The translations under genes and the position numbers were made by a program. From a virus: a stretch of 64,000 nucleotides of DNA. A model generated the notes under the pieces. It had not been told where the DNA came from and did not search any database. It was given only the letters and a program-made list of their open reading frames with translations. Each line of letters starts with the position of its first letter. Position 1 is the first letter of the stretch. The stretch is from positions 124,001-188,000 of IMG/VR virus record IMGVR_UViG_3300007512_001664. One strand, 5' to 3'. Shown in pieces: positions 16,975 through 25,496 of this stretch.

Positions 16975-17263
16975 TAGGCGTAATATTTTTTTCGATTAAT
17001 TTAGTCATAATAACCTCCATACTATCTGTTTTTAATTGAAGATTTTTAAATAACACACCATCATGTAATTCGAATTTAAAGTCACCTGTCCAGTCATAAT
17101 TAACATAACACGTTATAAATAAGGCTGCCTTTTCTGGATTAATCATTATTGTCCAGCGTCTCGGGTCTTCAGAAGTATAATCAGAAAAAATTCTATTGAC
17201 CTTATAACCGTTATCTCTTAAGCGCTTGATAAAATAACCACAAGTTGTGACTTTATTTTTCAT
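16949..17263 (-). CDS. Protein of unknown function downstream of sliding clamp
   Basis: The 104-residue, probably alpha/beta product has a strand with RRWTIMINPEKAALFITCYV. It begins at the stop of the clamp gene (one-base overlap). No family is recognised. In T4 the clamp is followed by the clamp-loader genes 44 and 62; this protein is far too small for either. Confidence 0.6.
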   Translation of the reverse strand: MKNKVTTCGYFIKRLRDNGYKVNRIFSDYTSEDPRRWTIMINPEKAALFITCYVNYDWTGDFKFELHDGVLFKNLQLKTDSMEVIMTKLIEKNITPNEKTNAKT

Positions 17264-17994
17264 TAATTTTTATAACTAGTACTGACAAATGTAAGATTAC
17301 TGCCTTCTAATTGAAGTTTAATCATAAGCATTTTATACTCGTTATTTATATATATCGTTGCTTCGGAAAAGCTCAATATGGATATTAGTCTAAATAGCTC
17401 TATATCTAAAATTAATTCATAATCTAATTTATCTCCTTCATACCCTTCGGCGAGTATTGTAGTATAACTGTCAACGTTTTGTAGTTTTTTATCTGACAGT
17501 TCGGCGTACACATTTGTGTTTTCGGTTTTAAGATATAGTTTACTTGATTCGGTAACGAACGGTAGTGCTTTTAATATTGCGCTGTTCTTTTCTTTTGTCA
17601 GTTTAAAGTTAGTACTAAATGTAATGTCATTAATTTTATCAAAATTAAATACACCGTTTTTAGCTATGCTATTATCAAATAAATGATATGTAAATCGATT
17701 AGCACTGCTATTATATTTTATACAATTAGTCTGTATTTCTAGATCAATATTATCTTCATCTAAACATGATAAAATTTTAATTAGTTTTACTGTATCTGGT
17801 AAACATATATTATTTCGATCGGGTTGCTCCACCCAGTTAATCTTATATTCTGCTTTAAGAAAAATATTAGAATTATTATGTACTATAGTAGATATATTGT
17901 CATTTATATCTAGTGTTACAGATGAGTCTAATCGCGAGACTGGATTAAGAAAATTTTGAATAAAATTATCTTTATTCTTTATTGGTAGAATCAT
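17263..17994 (-). CDS. 45: Sliding clamp, T4 gp45 family
   Basis: The 243-residue protein (T4 gp45 has 228) shows the two-domain clamp pattern: an N-terminal LDSSVTLDINDNISTIV strand pair, a LPDTVKLIKIL helix near residue 85, a second domain beginning near residue 125, and a C-terminal EYKMLMIKLQLEG strand. The trimeric ring tethers polymerase and, in T4, activates gp55-dependent late transcription. It lies two genes from gp32 in the replication block. Low sequence conservation makes this a pattern and context call. Confidence 0.72.
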   Translation of the reverse strand: MILPIKNKDNFIQNFLNPVSRLDSSVTLDINDNISTIVHNNSNIFLKAEYKINWVEQPDRNNICLPDTVKLIKILSCLDEDNIDLEIQTNCIKYNSSANRFTYHLFDNSIAKNGVFNFDKINDITFSTNFKLTKEKNSAILKALPFVTESSKLYLKTENTNVYAELSDKKLQNVDSYTTILAEGYEGDKLDYELILDIELFRLISILSFSEATIYINNEYKMLMIKLQLEGSNLTFVSTSYKN

Positions 17995-18376
17995 TATCTT
18001 CGTTCAATTTGATTCGTATATTAATTTCTTTTGCGTTTTTTGCAAGTCTACGTTCAATTAGAGTCAGAAATTTTGTAAGTTGTTTCTCAACGGAAGACAC
18101 CCGCTCTATTAAATTGTTTAACAGAGCGGGATCTCCAGTCACTTGTTGTTGAGGGATGGCTTGTTGCTGTGTAGCTAACTGCTGTTGAATAAGGAATTGT
18201 TGCTGTGTAGCTAACTGTTGTTGTGCGGCTGGATTCTTCTTTTTCTTTTTATATATTCCTTTCTCTACAGGAATATCCTGCATTGTAGCGCTTTTTTGAA
18301 CAATATTCTTGTTCATTTCCTTAGCTTGATCATTCATTTGATGAATGAACATTTTTAGTGCAACGTCGTCTTCCAT
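17972..18376 (-). CDS. Gln-rich coiled-coil protein between gp32 and gp45
   Basis: The 134-residue protein has a basic KKKKKNPAA stretch (about residues 44-52), a glutamine-rich repeat tract (residues 53-80, QQQLATQQQ units), and a C-terminal coiled coil (residues 88-125). The Gln tract is encoded by a direct DNA repeat. It overlaps the clamp gene by 23 bases. It is not recognised; a linker or adaptor at the replication fork is one idea from location only. Confidence 0.6.
   Translation of the reverse strand: MEDDVALKMFIHQMNDQAKEMNKNIVQKSATMQDIPVEKGIYKKKKKNPAAQQQLATQQQFLIQQQLATQQQAIPQQQVTGDPALLNNLIERVSSVEKQLTKFLTLIERRLAKNAKEINIRIKLNEDNDSTNKE
18161..18222. repeat. Direct repeat, two 26-base copies inside Gln-rich gene
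   Basis: TTGTTGCTGTGTAGCTAACT begins at 18161 and again at 18197. The copies extend for 26 bases (18161-18186 and 18197-18222) with one mismatch. They encode the QQQLATQQQ units and look like a recent in-frame duplication. Confidence 0.8.
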
Positions 18377-18377
18377 T

Positions 18378-19244
18378 TTAATCTAAAGTATCAAGTAGTT
18401 CTTTAACTTTATCATCATCAATAGCAGGTGATTTAGAATCGTCTTTTGATGGAGTAGCATCTAAATCATCAAAATTTAAATCATCATCGTCATCATCTGA
18501 AGAGATTGTTGATGGTACTGTAGCAGTCTCTTGACCAGGGTCTTCTGTAACACCATGATAATGCTCATTAAGCATTGTTTGCAGTTCGTCATAACTCTTA
18601 ACCGGAAAAACATTTTCTAAGTCAAATGTCTGTTCGTAGATATCTTTAATAGTATCACCTGTTACTCCTGAGATTTGAGAAGGTGATGCAAAACGAGAAC
18701 TTACATATGTCGGGTACCCACCCTGCTCTTCAACTTTAACTCTAAAGTTACAACCTTCCTTTGATAGGTCAAAGATCTTTTCACCAAATTCCTCAGCATC
18801 TTCTCCCTCCATAGCTTCCATTACAATCTTATGTAATTGACGACCAAACCTAAGAATCTTTACCTTACCTTCATTCTCCGGTTTTTCCGGATCCTTTACT
18901 ACATAGACATTAACAAGCCAGTTCTCTTTACGGTTTAAAGCTTTCGCCTTGTCTTTTTCTTCTTCAGAACCAGTACGGGAGATTCTATATCGTGCTTCTG
19001 CAATAGGATCCCTCTCTCCCCACGTCTGTGGACTAATTGCACTCTGGAATTGCCCGGTCATTTCACTCACCCAGCCGTGTGAGTAATAATGAAAAAACGT
19101 CTTACCAGGGTCTTTTACAAATGGTACAAGACGCAATACATATGTATTACCTGGTTTCAATCGCATAATATTACCAGTAGATGTCTTTTGTGCGTCTTGA
19201 GCCATTGCTCCTCTAATCGATTCAAACATATTTTTCGTTGTCAT
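18378..19244 (-). CDS. 32: Single-stranded DNA-binding protein, T4 gp32 family
   Basis: The 288-residue product has the gp32 order: a basic N-terminal self-association segment, an OB-fold core with YVLRLVPFVKDP (residues 35-46) and NWLVNVYVVKDPEKPENEG (around 107), and a long acidic C-tail (residues 245-288). T4 gp32 binds zinc through one His and three Cys residues; here the corresponding region (around SPQTWGERDPI) has no Cys, and the whole protein has a single Cys. It lies beside the gp59-like gene as in T4. Confidence 0.92.
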   Translation of the reverse strand: MTTKNMFESIRGAMAQDAQKTSTGNIMRLKPGNTYVLRLVPFVKDPGKTFFHYYSHGWVSEMTGQFQSAISPQTWGERDPIAEARYRISRTGSEEEKDKAKALNRKENWLVNVYVVKDPEKPENEGKVKILRFGRQLHKIVMEAMEGEDAEEFGEKIFDLSKEGCNFRVKVEEQGGYPTYVSSRFASPSQISGVTGDTIKDIYEQTFDLENVFPVKSYDELQTMLNEHYHGVTEDPGQETATVPSTISSDDDDDDLNFDDLDATPSKDDSKSPAIDDDKVKELLDTLD

Positions 19245-19882
19245 TTTCTTTTTAATATTTCGTTAATGGTTTTCGTTAATTTTATTCCCAATGGTTTGAT
19301 TTTTTTCGAAAATGTATATTTCGATCTCAAACTACTTAAAGTATTATAGAAACTACTACATACAAATTCAACTATATTTTTTTCTAGCTTAATATTTTTC
19401 TCTGATACGTTAAGCGCTAATAAACTATAATAACTGATGTCTCTGTTTTTTAAATCTAAAATAAAATTTGGATACATACCTGATTCTACCTGTAGATATT
19501 CATTACACGTTGTAAGGTTATTCTTGACACAGGTATCGTAAATAAATTTAAAGCTATCTCTTAATTTAACAATATTAAATTCGTGATCAGGTTCTGTTAA
19601 TTCTAATTCTGTTACGTATTTTTTATATGTAGAAATAGCATTAAATGTACTGTAGAAATCTAAAGGCACGTATTTTTCTGAATATAATTTATATGGTGCA
19701 TTAAAAAATATATCTGGATCTATATTTTTATTTTTTAAAGTACGTGATATTTTTTTTAATAGAACGTATTTTGTATCGTCTAGTTTTTGAAAATCTTTTC
19801 TTGGTGTGAATCCTTTTTTATTTCTAGAAGTCTTCAGATAAAGATTATATATATTTTTTTCAAAAACTGATAATTCGCTCAT
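19241..19882 (-). CDS. 59: Probable helicase loader, T4 gp59 family
   Basis: The 213 residues match the T4 gp59 length (217). The protein is basic and all-helical, and it lies directly upstream of gp32 with a 4-base overlap, the same 59-32 order as in T4. A segment ending YPNFILDLKNRDISYYSLLAL parallels the T4 SSYIFKLLQSNIISFETFILL region. gp59 loads the gp41 helicase on gp32-coated forks. The call combines context with a weak sequence pattern. Confidence 0.6.
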   Translation of the reverse strand: MSELSVFEKNIYNLYLKTSRNKKGFTPRKDFQKLDDTKYVLLKKISRTLKNKNIDPDIFFNAPYKLYSEKYVPLDFYSTFNAISTYKKYVTELELTEPDHEFNIVKLRDSFKFIYDTCVKNNLTTCNEYLQVESGMYPNFILDLKNRDISYYSLLALNVSEKNIKLEKNIVEFVCSSFYNTLSSLRSKYTFSKKIKPLGIKLTKTINEILKRK

Positions 19883-20157
19883 AAATCAATAGAATTTCTT
19901 TTGAGATATTTAGTTATATATTTACTTTTATACAAATAAGGATCATGTTGTAAAAATAATTTAACTAACTCAAAATTACTATCTAATAATAACGACGCTT
20001 TAAATAATTCTCTATACTTTTCTTCTTTAAGAACTAATAAAAATACATTGGCGAGATTAATTTTTCGGTTCTCGGAAATTGAAATAAAACTACATAATGA
20101 CAAGAAAACATGTACAATATCTTTTCGTTCTAAAATTGTATATGGACTGTCTGTCAT
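19879..20157 (-). CDS. Small helical protein upstream of gp59-like gene
   Basis: The 92-residue, mostly helical product overlaps both neighbours by 4 bases. In T4 the late-transcription co-activator gp33 lies immediately upstream of gene 59, so position fits gp33. The T4 clamp-binding tail LDFLL is not present (this ends NSIDL), so I do not assign the name. Confidence 0.55.
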   Translation of the reverse strand: MTDSPYTILERKDIVHVFLSLCSFISISENRKINLANVFLLVLKEEKYRELFKASLLLDSNFELVKLFLQHDPYLYKSKYITKYLKRNSIDL

Positions 20158-21053
20158 TTTGTATCTAGTGGTTCGAATTGCTTGCTCAAAGAGAGCACAT
20201 TATCGTTTAACATACCACCGGCTGCATATTCATGACCACCACCGTCGCATATCTTCTTAGCAAAAGTACTTAAATTAAAATCTATATTTCTATTTCTTCG
20301 GAGATATACTCTTTTGTTTTTTAAATTAATCATCATACATACATCGCAATCATAAGTATCAACAATATATTGACCTAAATCGTTAATATATTCATTTGCA
20401 AATGTACTAATAAAGTTATATTCCTTTCCACCTATAGATAATTTTGCTTTAAATAAATCTATGGTTTCTCTCATTTTTTTAAATTTATAAAAATGATAAC
20501 TAATTATTTTATTTTGTTCGTTTGTGAATCCGAAGAAACCATTTTCAAAATCGTTAATAAAGTTTTGCAGCTTATCACCATTTTTGTACCATAGATAGAA
20601 ATTTAATTTATTACTCTCCGGGTATTTTAATTCATAACAATCATAATCATTTGCAAATGTAATTAATTTTTTCTGTTCCTTAGTAAGATTTACATTTGGA
20701 TATATATGATTTAATATTTGATATAAATGTTTACTGCATGATGGTTGATTTACATTTATATATGTTTTAGCAAAAGAATAATCATCCTCATGAGATTTAT
20801 GATGATCAAAAATAATTACATTTTTTTTGTCTATTAAATCTTTAATTTCTGTAGTATCTAAATCAAAGAAGTATACTCTTTTATAATCCTCAATTTTATT
20901 ATAATTGAGCCATCCTAATAGTTTTTCACGTATGTTAGAAACCTTTAATGTAACAGCTTTTGGTTTAGTCTGTTTAAACCATGTATAAATTAAATAGCTA
21001 CAACAACCGTCGAGATCTAGGTCGGTAAAAATTATTTCATCCTTATTATTCAT
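20154..21053 (-). CDS. DHH-family phosphoesterase
   Basis: The 299-residue protein has DLDLDGCCSYL (residues 12-22), FFDLDTTE (about 64), the signature IIFDHHKSHED (about 80) and, in the DHHA1 domain, CDGGGHEYAAGG (about 272). Such enzymes cleave small oligonucleotides, cyclic dinucleotides or single-stranded DNA (NrnA or RecJ types). Within a replication operon it could recycle nucleotides or, as an alternative, degrade signalling cyclic dinucleotides. The metal ligands all look intact. The substrate cannot be read from the sequence. Confidence 0.85.
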   Translation of the reverse strand: MNNKDEIIFTDLDLDGCCSYLIYTWFKQTKPKAVTLKVSNIREKLLGWLNYNKIEDYKRVYFFDLDTTEIKDLIDKKNVIIFDHHKSHEDDYSFAKTYINVNQPSCSKHLYQILNHIYPNVNLTKEQKKLITFANDYDCYELKYPESNKLNFYLWYKNGDKLQNFINDFENGFFGFTNEQNKIISYHFYKFKKMRETIDLFKAKLSIGGKEYNFISTFANEYINDLGQYIVDTYDCDVCMMINLKNKRVYLRRNRNIDFNLSTFAKKICDGGGHEYAAGGMLNDNVLSLSKQFEPLDTK

Positions 21054-21198
21054 TTAGTTCTTCTTCTGTTAAAATATTACCATAATGAGGCCAACCGTAA
21101 TCTTCTGGATGTTCTCCTAAATATCTCCAACGTATTACATTAGTATCGGGATTGCGTTCGTATATCTTTGGTCTTTTTTTATTGTTATCCTCAGACAT
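21046..21198 (-). CDS. Small charged protein, 50 residues
   Basis: The frame from ATG 21196-21198 ends at TAA 21046-21048, overlapping the DHH gene start by 8 bases. It is Pro-, Arg- and Trp-containing (KIYERNPDTNVIRWRYLG) with an acidic end. It fills the only gap between the helicase and DHH genes. A TAAATATATA stretch precedes the ATG. No family is recognised. Confidence 0.6.
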   Translation of the reverse strand: MSEDNNKKRPKIYERNPDTNVIRWRYLGEHPEDYGWPHYGNILTEEELNE

Positions 21199-21207
21199 TA
21201 TATATAT

Positions 21208-22560
21208 TTACATCACTCTTCCGAATTGTACAGCGTCATCTTCCGCAGCGTTCACATCTTCATTTATATTCAAATCGTTATTTTCTGTAAGAGTAAGAGT
21301 GTTATAGTCTATAGACACTCGAGTACTACCCGTGTTAGAACCAAATCGATTTTTAATAATACCTATATGAAGAGCATCATCTTCTTCATCCTCTTCTGTT
21401 CTCCATATACTAACTATTGCATCAGCAGTAGCTCCTAGACCATAACTTTCACCAATAGCATCTAAACCAGGACCACCAGCGTTATTACCTGTACCGTACC
21501 CTGTTCTGTTTACTTGTGTTGCAGATACAATTGGACATTCAAAGGTATATGACATTGCTCTTACTTGTTCAGATATACTTTTTATTCGTTCATATGAATT
21601 ATTACCATATGTACTTGCCATTAAGTTTAAATAATCAAGTACAATAATATCAGGTTTAAATTTTTTGTTTATTAGTTTTTTTATAAAACCTTCTAATTGT
21701 GGAGGTGTAATTGAACTCGGAGCAAATTCTTTAATTATAATATTTCCTCGAGGGTGTGTTATTTTAAATTTACCTACTCTATCTCTCAATTCTTCGACGT
21801 GATCATCTAAATGATTTATAGGTAATCCAGTAAGCTTAGATGTAATTCGTTTACAATAAATCATTTCTGACATTTCGAGAGAAATAACTAAAACATTTTT
21901 ATCTTCTGCTGCAGCGTTACTTGCTATATTACTCAAGAATATAGATTTTCCAACGTTAGTAGGTCCAGCAAAAATATACATACTACGCCCTTGTTCGAGG
22001 AATCCTCCTCCTAATCTAGTATCAAGCCAATCCCAGCCTGTTTTAATTTTTTCTTCCCGTGTCGTTAGGTCAGTAATATGTTGCTCTACATCTTTAAAAT
22101 AATTATGACCTGTATTTGTCGTAATAGAGATGTTACATGCTTTTGAGAACTTATCATGAATGCTTTTTACATCTCTTTCTTTATTATCAACAATTTCTAA
22201 AAACGTATTAAACACAGCTTGTTCTTGTAAAAACTTCTCTGTGTAAGAAAGTAATAAGTCATTAGATAATTCTACTTCTAAAACATCAATGATTTTTTTA
22301 CTTGCTTCGTAATGCTGTTTAAGTTGTGGTGTGTTTAAATATAATTGTAATTCAGTAATAGTCGGACGTCTATTATTCTTCCGATAAAGTGCTTGAATGA
22401 TTTTAATTATTTGCTGAAAGTCTTTATTCTTAAAAAATTTATAATTAAGATTATCAATAATAGAATTTAGATAAACTTCGTCTTCAAGACAATTCTTAAA
22501 AACTACCTTTTCTAAATATTCTAAATCTATATCTAAGTAATTACTTTCGTTTGTTAGCAT
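21208..22560 (-). CDS. 41: Replicative DNA helicase, T4 gp41 (DnaB-like)
   Basis: The 450-residue protein has an N-terminal helical domain, then a RecA-like core with P-loop GPTNVGKS (residues 199-206), Walker B IIVLDYLNLM (about 304-313) and a C-terminal arginine-finger-type region near SIWRTEE. It unwinds the fork as a hexamer and works with primase (12686) and the gp59-like loader. Confidence 0.93.
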   Translation of the reverse strand: MLTNESNYLDIDLEYLEKVVFKNCLEDEVYLNSIIDNLNYKFFKNKDFQQIIKIIQALYRKNNRRPTITELQLYLNTPQLKQHYEASKKIIDVLEVELSNDLLLSYTEKFLQEQAVFNTFLEIVDNKERDVKSIHDKFSKACNISITTNTGHNYFKDVEQHITDLTTREEKIKTGWDWLDTRLGGGFLEQGRSMYIFAGPTNVGKSIFLSNIASNAAAEDKNVLVISLEMSEMIYCKRITSKLTGLPINHLDDHVEELRDRVGKFKITHPRGNIIIKEFAPSSITPPQLEGFIKKLINKKFKPDIIVLDYLNLMASTYGNNSYERIKSISEQVRAMSYTFECPIVSATQVNRTGYGTGNNAGGPGLDAIGESYGLGATADAIVSIWRTEEDEEDDALHIGIIKNRFGSNTGSTRVSIDYNTLTLTENNDLNINEDVNAAEDDAVQFGRVM

Positions 22561-23242
22561 GTTCTAACAGAGTATTATAGAAGTATTCTTCTGATTTGCT
22601 ATATTCTTCTGTGTGGTTGAGTAGGCCAGGTGATTCATGAATAATGTGAATAGGGGCAGTGGTTAAGCGCAAACCAGCTAAATGACAATCTAAACAAAAT
22701 TTTAGATCATAATAATGGAATCCTTTAAGGTTAGTATCAAATTTTATTTTTTTCTCGGAAATTGATTTTGTCCGAATTGCAAGAAACACTCCGTCTAATA
22801 ATACTACTTCTTTAGGTGTTTGGCCGAAGATTGTAGGGGCATAATCTGTATTATTATGATAATGTGACACTATACCAGACATAGTATCTGGCTTACATAA
22901 TAAATGCCATAAACAAGGTTTTTGAACTTGTAACTTACTTCCTCCAGCGACACCGATAATATCAAATCCTCGCTTAAACGCATTACGAATTTCTACTAAG
23001 AAATTTATGCTATCAATAAATACATCATCATGTACAAAAAGGATACAGTCATATTTTTTAAAATTTTCTGGTATAAGATAATTATTATAAACAGCACACA
23101 ATCCACTAGTATTTTTATATGTAGGCTGTAAGTCGAAAGTAGTTATAGTGTTTTCATCGTGATGAGTTAAGCTTTTAGATAATCTAGTTGTTTTAAAGAT
23201 GGCTTCAGTAGTTTGAGTTGCAACCGCAATTAAAGTTTTCAT
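22541..23242 (-). CDS. Glycosyltransferase, GT2-like
   Basis: The 233-residue protein has a nucleotide-sugar-type core: YDCILFVHDDVFI (residues 64-76, the metal-binding acidic motif), a GVAGG loop, VVLLDGVFLAIRT and a closing HYYDLKFCLDCHLAG segment, as in the small GT2-like transferases of Pfam Glyco_tranf_2_5. It overlaps both the amidotransferase and the helicase genes, so it is expressed with replication genes. That location raises the option of sugar transfer to DNA bases, but this is inference. Confidence 0.75.
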   Translation of the reverse strand: MKTLIAVATQTTEAIFKTTRLSKSLTHHDENTITTFDLQPTYKNTSGLCAVYNNYLIPENFKKYDCILFVHDDVFIDSINFLVEIRNAFKRGFDIIGVAGGSKLQVQKPCLWHLLCKPDTMSGIVSHYHNNTDYAPTIFGQTPKEVVLLDGVFLAIRTKSISEKKIKFDTNLKGFHYYDLKFCLDCHLAGLRLTTAPIHIIHESPGLLNHTEEYSKSEEYFYNTLLEHANKRK

Positions 23243-23877
23243 ATAAAAAATGGAGAATTTAATTTAAATGTATTAGTTTTAGTAAAGTTATTTTTACTAA
23301 AATTAAATTCATATACTGTACCCTCTTCCACCATTTCCCATTCCGAATATGGCGCTGAACTAAATGATTTATTATCAGTAAATAATGTGGAACCGGATCT
23401 AAAAATACGTAACCTACCCATATCTGGTTCATACATCCAGCATCCAAATGTTCCTTCAATTTCCGATAGAGCGTTTTGTATACCAGACATATATATCAAC
23501 GGTAATATTATACTACTATCTACTTTATTTACCTTACTTGATAATGTGTATTTTTCTTTTAATTTATCAAAATTTTGTAGTACGCCGTTATGCGCTAAAT
23601 ATGTATTTTTATATGAAAATGGATGTGATGTATCAATATTAAAAGTTCTAACTTCTGTCGTAGGGGACTGTACATGTCCTAGGTAATATAAACAAAATGG
23701 ATTTTCTTCTATATGTCTATTAAAATCTTGTTCGTATTTCGTCATTACGCGGACATTATTTTTCATTCCGCTAGGAAACATCATTGTTACGCTACGTACA
23801 AAATTACCCCTTTCTGAGTTCTTTGTATATAACTCTCTAAATGTTTTAATATCTGTTGAACCAAAAATACCACACAT
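23239..23877 (-). CDS. Stand-alone class II glutamine amidotransferase
   Basis: The 212-residue protein begins MCGIFGS, leaving Cys2 as the N-terminal nucleophile. It has HPFSYKN and LAHNGVLQNF (around residues 83-100), as in the glutaminase domains of GlmS, PurF and AsnB. The usual GHxR arginine is Gln70 here (GHVQSPT). No synthetase domain follows, so ammonia must be passed to a partner. It lies one gene from queC; in some phages a fused Gat-QueC makes 7-deazaguanine derivatives, so a split version of that system is a good candidate. Confidence 0.82.
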   Translation of the reverse strand: MCGIFGSTDIKTFRELYTKNSERGNFVRSVTMMFPSGMKNNVRVMTKYEQDFNRHIEENPFCLYYLGHVQSPTTEVRTFNIDTSHPFSYKNTYLAHNGVLQNFDKLKEKYTLSSKVNKVDSSIILPLIYMSGIQNALSEIEGTFGCWMYEPDMGRLRIFRSGSTLFTDNKSFSSAPYSEWEMVEEGTVYEFNFSKNNFTKTNTFKLNSPFFI

Positions 23878-23878
23878 A

Positions 23879-24835
23879 TTATTTTAATTGTATGAACTTT
23901 GTATCACTCAGGCAACTTAAATCTTTACACCCGGCGTATGAAATAGAGCTCTTAAGAGCTTTTTCGATTTCTTTTAATCTAATATTATACTCTGGAGCTA
24001 AGTCTATTGCTATCTCTCTCCCTTCAACGAAATTTAATTTATTTCCCTTTTGCATATATGATGTACTTCCATAATATTCCTTATACCCATCAACAATTTT
24101 AGCTGGTGAGTCTACACACCCTGCAAAGAAAGAACCAGCCATTACACAGTCTGCTCCAGCAACTAATGCTTTTGCGACATCTCCAAATTCTCGACAACCA
24201 CCATCGGCCATTATTTTAGCTTTTGTTTTATGTGAGGTAATTTTTAACAATGTTGAAAACATTGGTGTACCAAAGCCTGTTTTATATCTCGTAGTACAAA
24301 TAACTCCAGATCCGATTCCTACTTTAATAACGTCAGCACCGGAGTCTTCTAAAAAATGGAACCCGTCGTATGTTCCAACATTACCAGCGATAACTATTAC
24401 ATCAGGTAAATTCCTTTTAACGTATCTAATCATATTACCGACTTTTTGATGATGTCCGTGCGCAACGTCAATTGTAATAATATCAACTTTATAATTATTA
24501 TCTATAATCGCTTCTAATTCTTGATATGATTTTTCATTTACCCCTATACTGACACTCACACAATTACAATTAAGCTCATTAAGTTGTCGCACTGTTTCAA
24601 ATACATCCTGAAATCGATGCATAATATAAAAATAATTATTATCATCTAATTGCTTACAGAGTTTGAGATCTATTACCGTTTCCATGTTAGATGGAACAAC
24701 TGGTAGATTAAATGTAAACTTACCTAATTTAAAAGATGTGTCGGCGTTGTTTCGAGTATCTAATTGACTATATCCTGGTACTAATAAGATATCAGAATAT
24801 TCTAGCTCTTTACCATGGTATATCTGTTCGCTCAT
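23879..24835 (-). CDS. guaC: GMP reductase / IMP dehydrogenase family protein
   Basis: The 318-residue TIM-barrel protein has VPSNMETV near residue 47, IDVAHGHH (about 122), GNVGT, GIGSGVICTTRYKTGFG (about 168-184, with catalytic Cys), MADGGCREFGDVAKAL and GSFFAG. Lack of a CBS pair and the C-terminal YAGCKDLS segment favour GMP reductase. It would convert GMP to IMP or a related purine change. Position between the amidotransferase and queC suggests a role in 7-deazaguanine nucleotide metabolism or in shifting the guanine pool. Confidence 0.82.
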   Translation of the reverse strand: MSEQIYHGKELEYSDILLVPGYSQLDTRNNADTSFKLGKFTFNLPVVPSNMETVIDLKLCKQLDDNNYFYIMHRFQDVFETVRQLNELNCNCVSVSIGVNEKSYQELEAIIDNNYKVDIITIDVAHGHHQKVGNMIRYVKRNLPDVIVIAGNVGTYDGFHFLEDSGADVIKVGIGSGVICTTRYKTGFGTPMFSTLLKITSHKTKAKIMADGGCREFGDVAKALVAGADCVMAGSFFAGCVDSPAKIVDGYKEYYGSTSYMQKGNKLNFVEGREIAIDLAPEYNIRLKEIEKALKSSISYAGCKDLSCLSDTKFIQLK

Positions 24836-25496
24836 ATTCGATTGGGTCTTTGATTTTATTCTCTAAAAAGCCTTGTATACGTGAACTACAAGCAGTACAA
24901 TAACCGCATGCAACTTCTTTACCTTCATAACAAGTCCAAGTGTCTTCAAAACGCACACCATTATCTAATCCCAGTTTTACGATTTCTCGTTTAGATAACT
25001 CAATTAACGGTGCTTCTATTTTAATTAGATTTTTTCTATTTAAACTTGTAACGTTATTAATTTCAGTTAAAAATTCCTTACTACCATCCCAGTATCCAGC
25101 CTGACTATCTACCAAGGCTGATCCATGATAAACAGTATTAGCTCCGACCGCTTCAGCATATGAACATGCAATAGACAGCATCATCATATTACGAAATGGC
25201 ACATAGTTTACAGTTTGAGCGTCTCCTAGAACATCTCTCGTATGAGCGACTTTAATTTTATTGTTTGTTAAGGAAGAAGTATTAGCAATAGTTTTAAAAA
25301 ATTGTATATCTAATATTTTATGTTGTTCGATACAATCATAATTAATTAATTGAAACCCTGCGAATTGAATTTCTTTACGATGCTTTTGACCGTAATCAAA
25401 AGTTATTGCATATATATCATCATGTCGATCCGCTGCTATGCTTAGTATTACGGAACTATCTAAACCTCCTGAAATAGGTACAACTGCTTTACTCAT
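24810..25496 (-). CDS. queC: 7-cyano-7-deazaguanine synthase QueC
   Basis: The 228-residue protein has the PP-loop VPISGGLDSSVILSIA (residues 6-21), RNMMMLSIACSYAE near 102, GSALVDSQAGYWD, and the zinc motif TCYEGKEVACGYCTAC near the C-terminus (four Cys). QueC turns 7-carboxy-7-deazaguanine into preQ0 using ATP and ammonia. It overlaps the GMP-reductase-like gene by 26 bases and uvsX by 8. The partner genes folE, queD and queE lie at 38.5-41 kb. Confidence 0.95.
   Translation of the reverse strand: MSKAVVPISGGLDSSVILSIAADRHDDIYAITFDYGQKHRKEIQFAGFQLINYDCIEQHKILDIQFFKTIANTSSLTNNKIKVAHTRDVLGDAQTVNYVPFRNMMMLSIACSYAEAVGANTVYHGSALVDSQAGYWDGSKEFLTEINNVTSLNRKNLIKIEAPLIELSKREIVKLGLDNGVRFEDTWTCYEGKEVACGYCTACSSRIQGFLENKIKDPIEYERTDIPW

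Noticed and set aside
18161-18222. Direct repeats considered as a CRISPR-like array
   Set aside because: Only two copies, in frame inside a coding region, with a spacer of 10 bases; this is a coding repeat.
19879-20157. Calling this gene gp33, the late-transcription co-activator
   Set aside because: Position fits T4 order, but there is no LDFLL-type clamp-binding tail and no sequence pattern I can match.
23239-23877. Amidotransferase considered as asparagine synthetase or GlmS
   Set aside because: Only the glutaminase domain is present (212 residues); no synthetase or isomerase domain follows.
23879-24835. TIM-barrel protein in the deazaguanine neighbourhood considered as a DpdA/TGT-type transglycosylase
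   Set aside because: The motifs GIGSGVICTTR and MADGGCREFGD are those of the IMPDH/GMP reductase family, with catalytic Cys in CTTR; no TGT-type zinc site is present.
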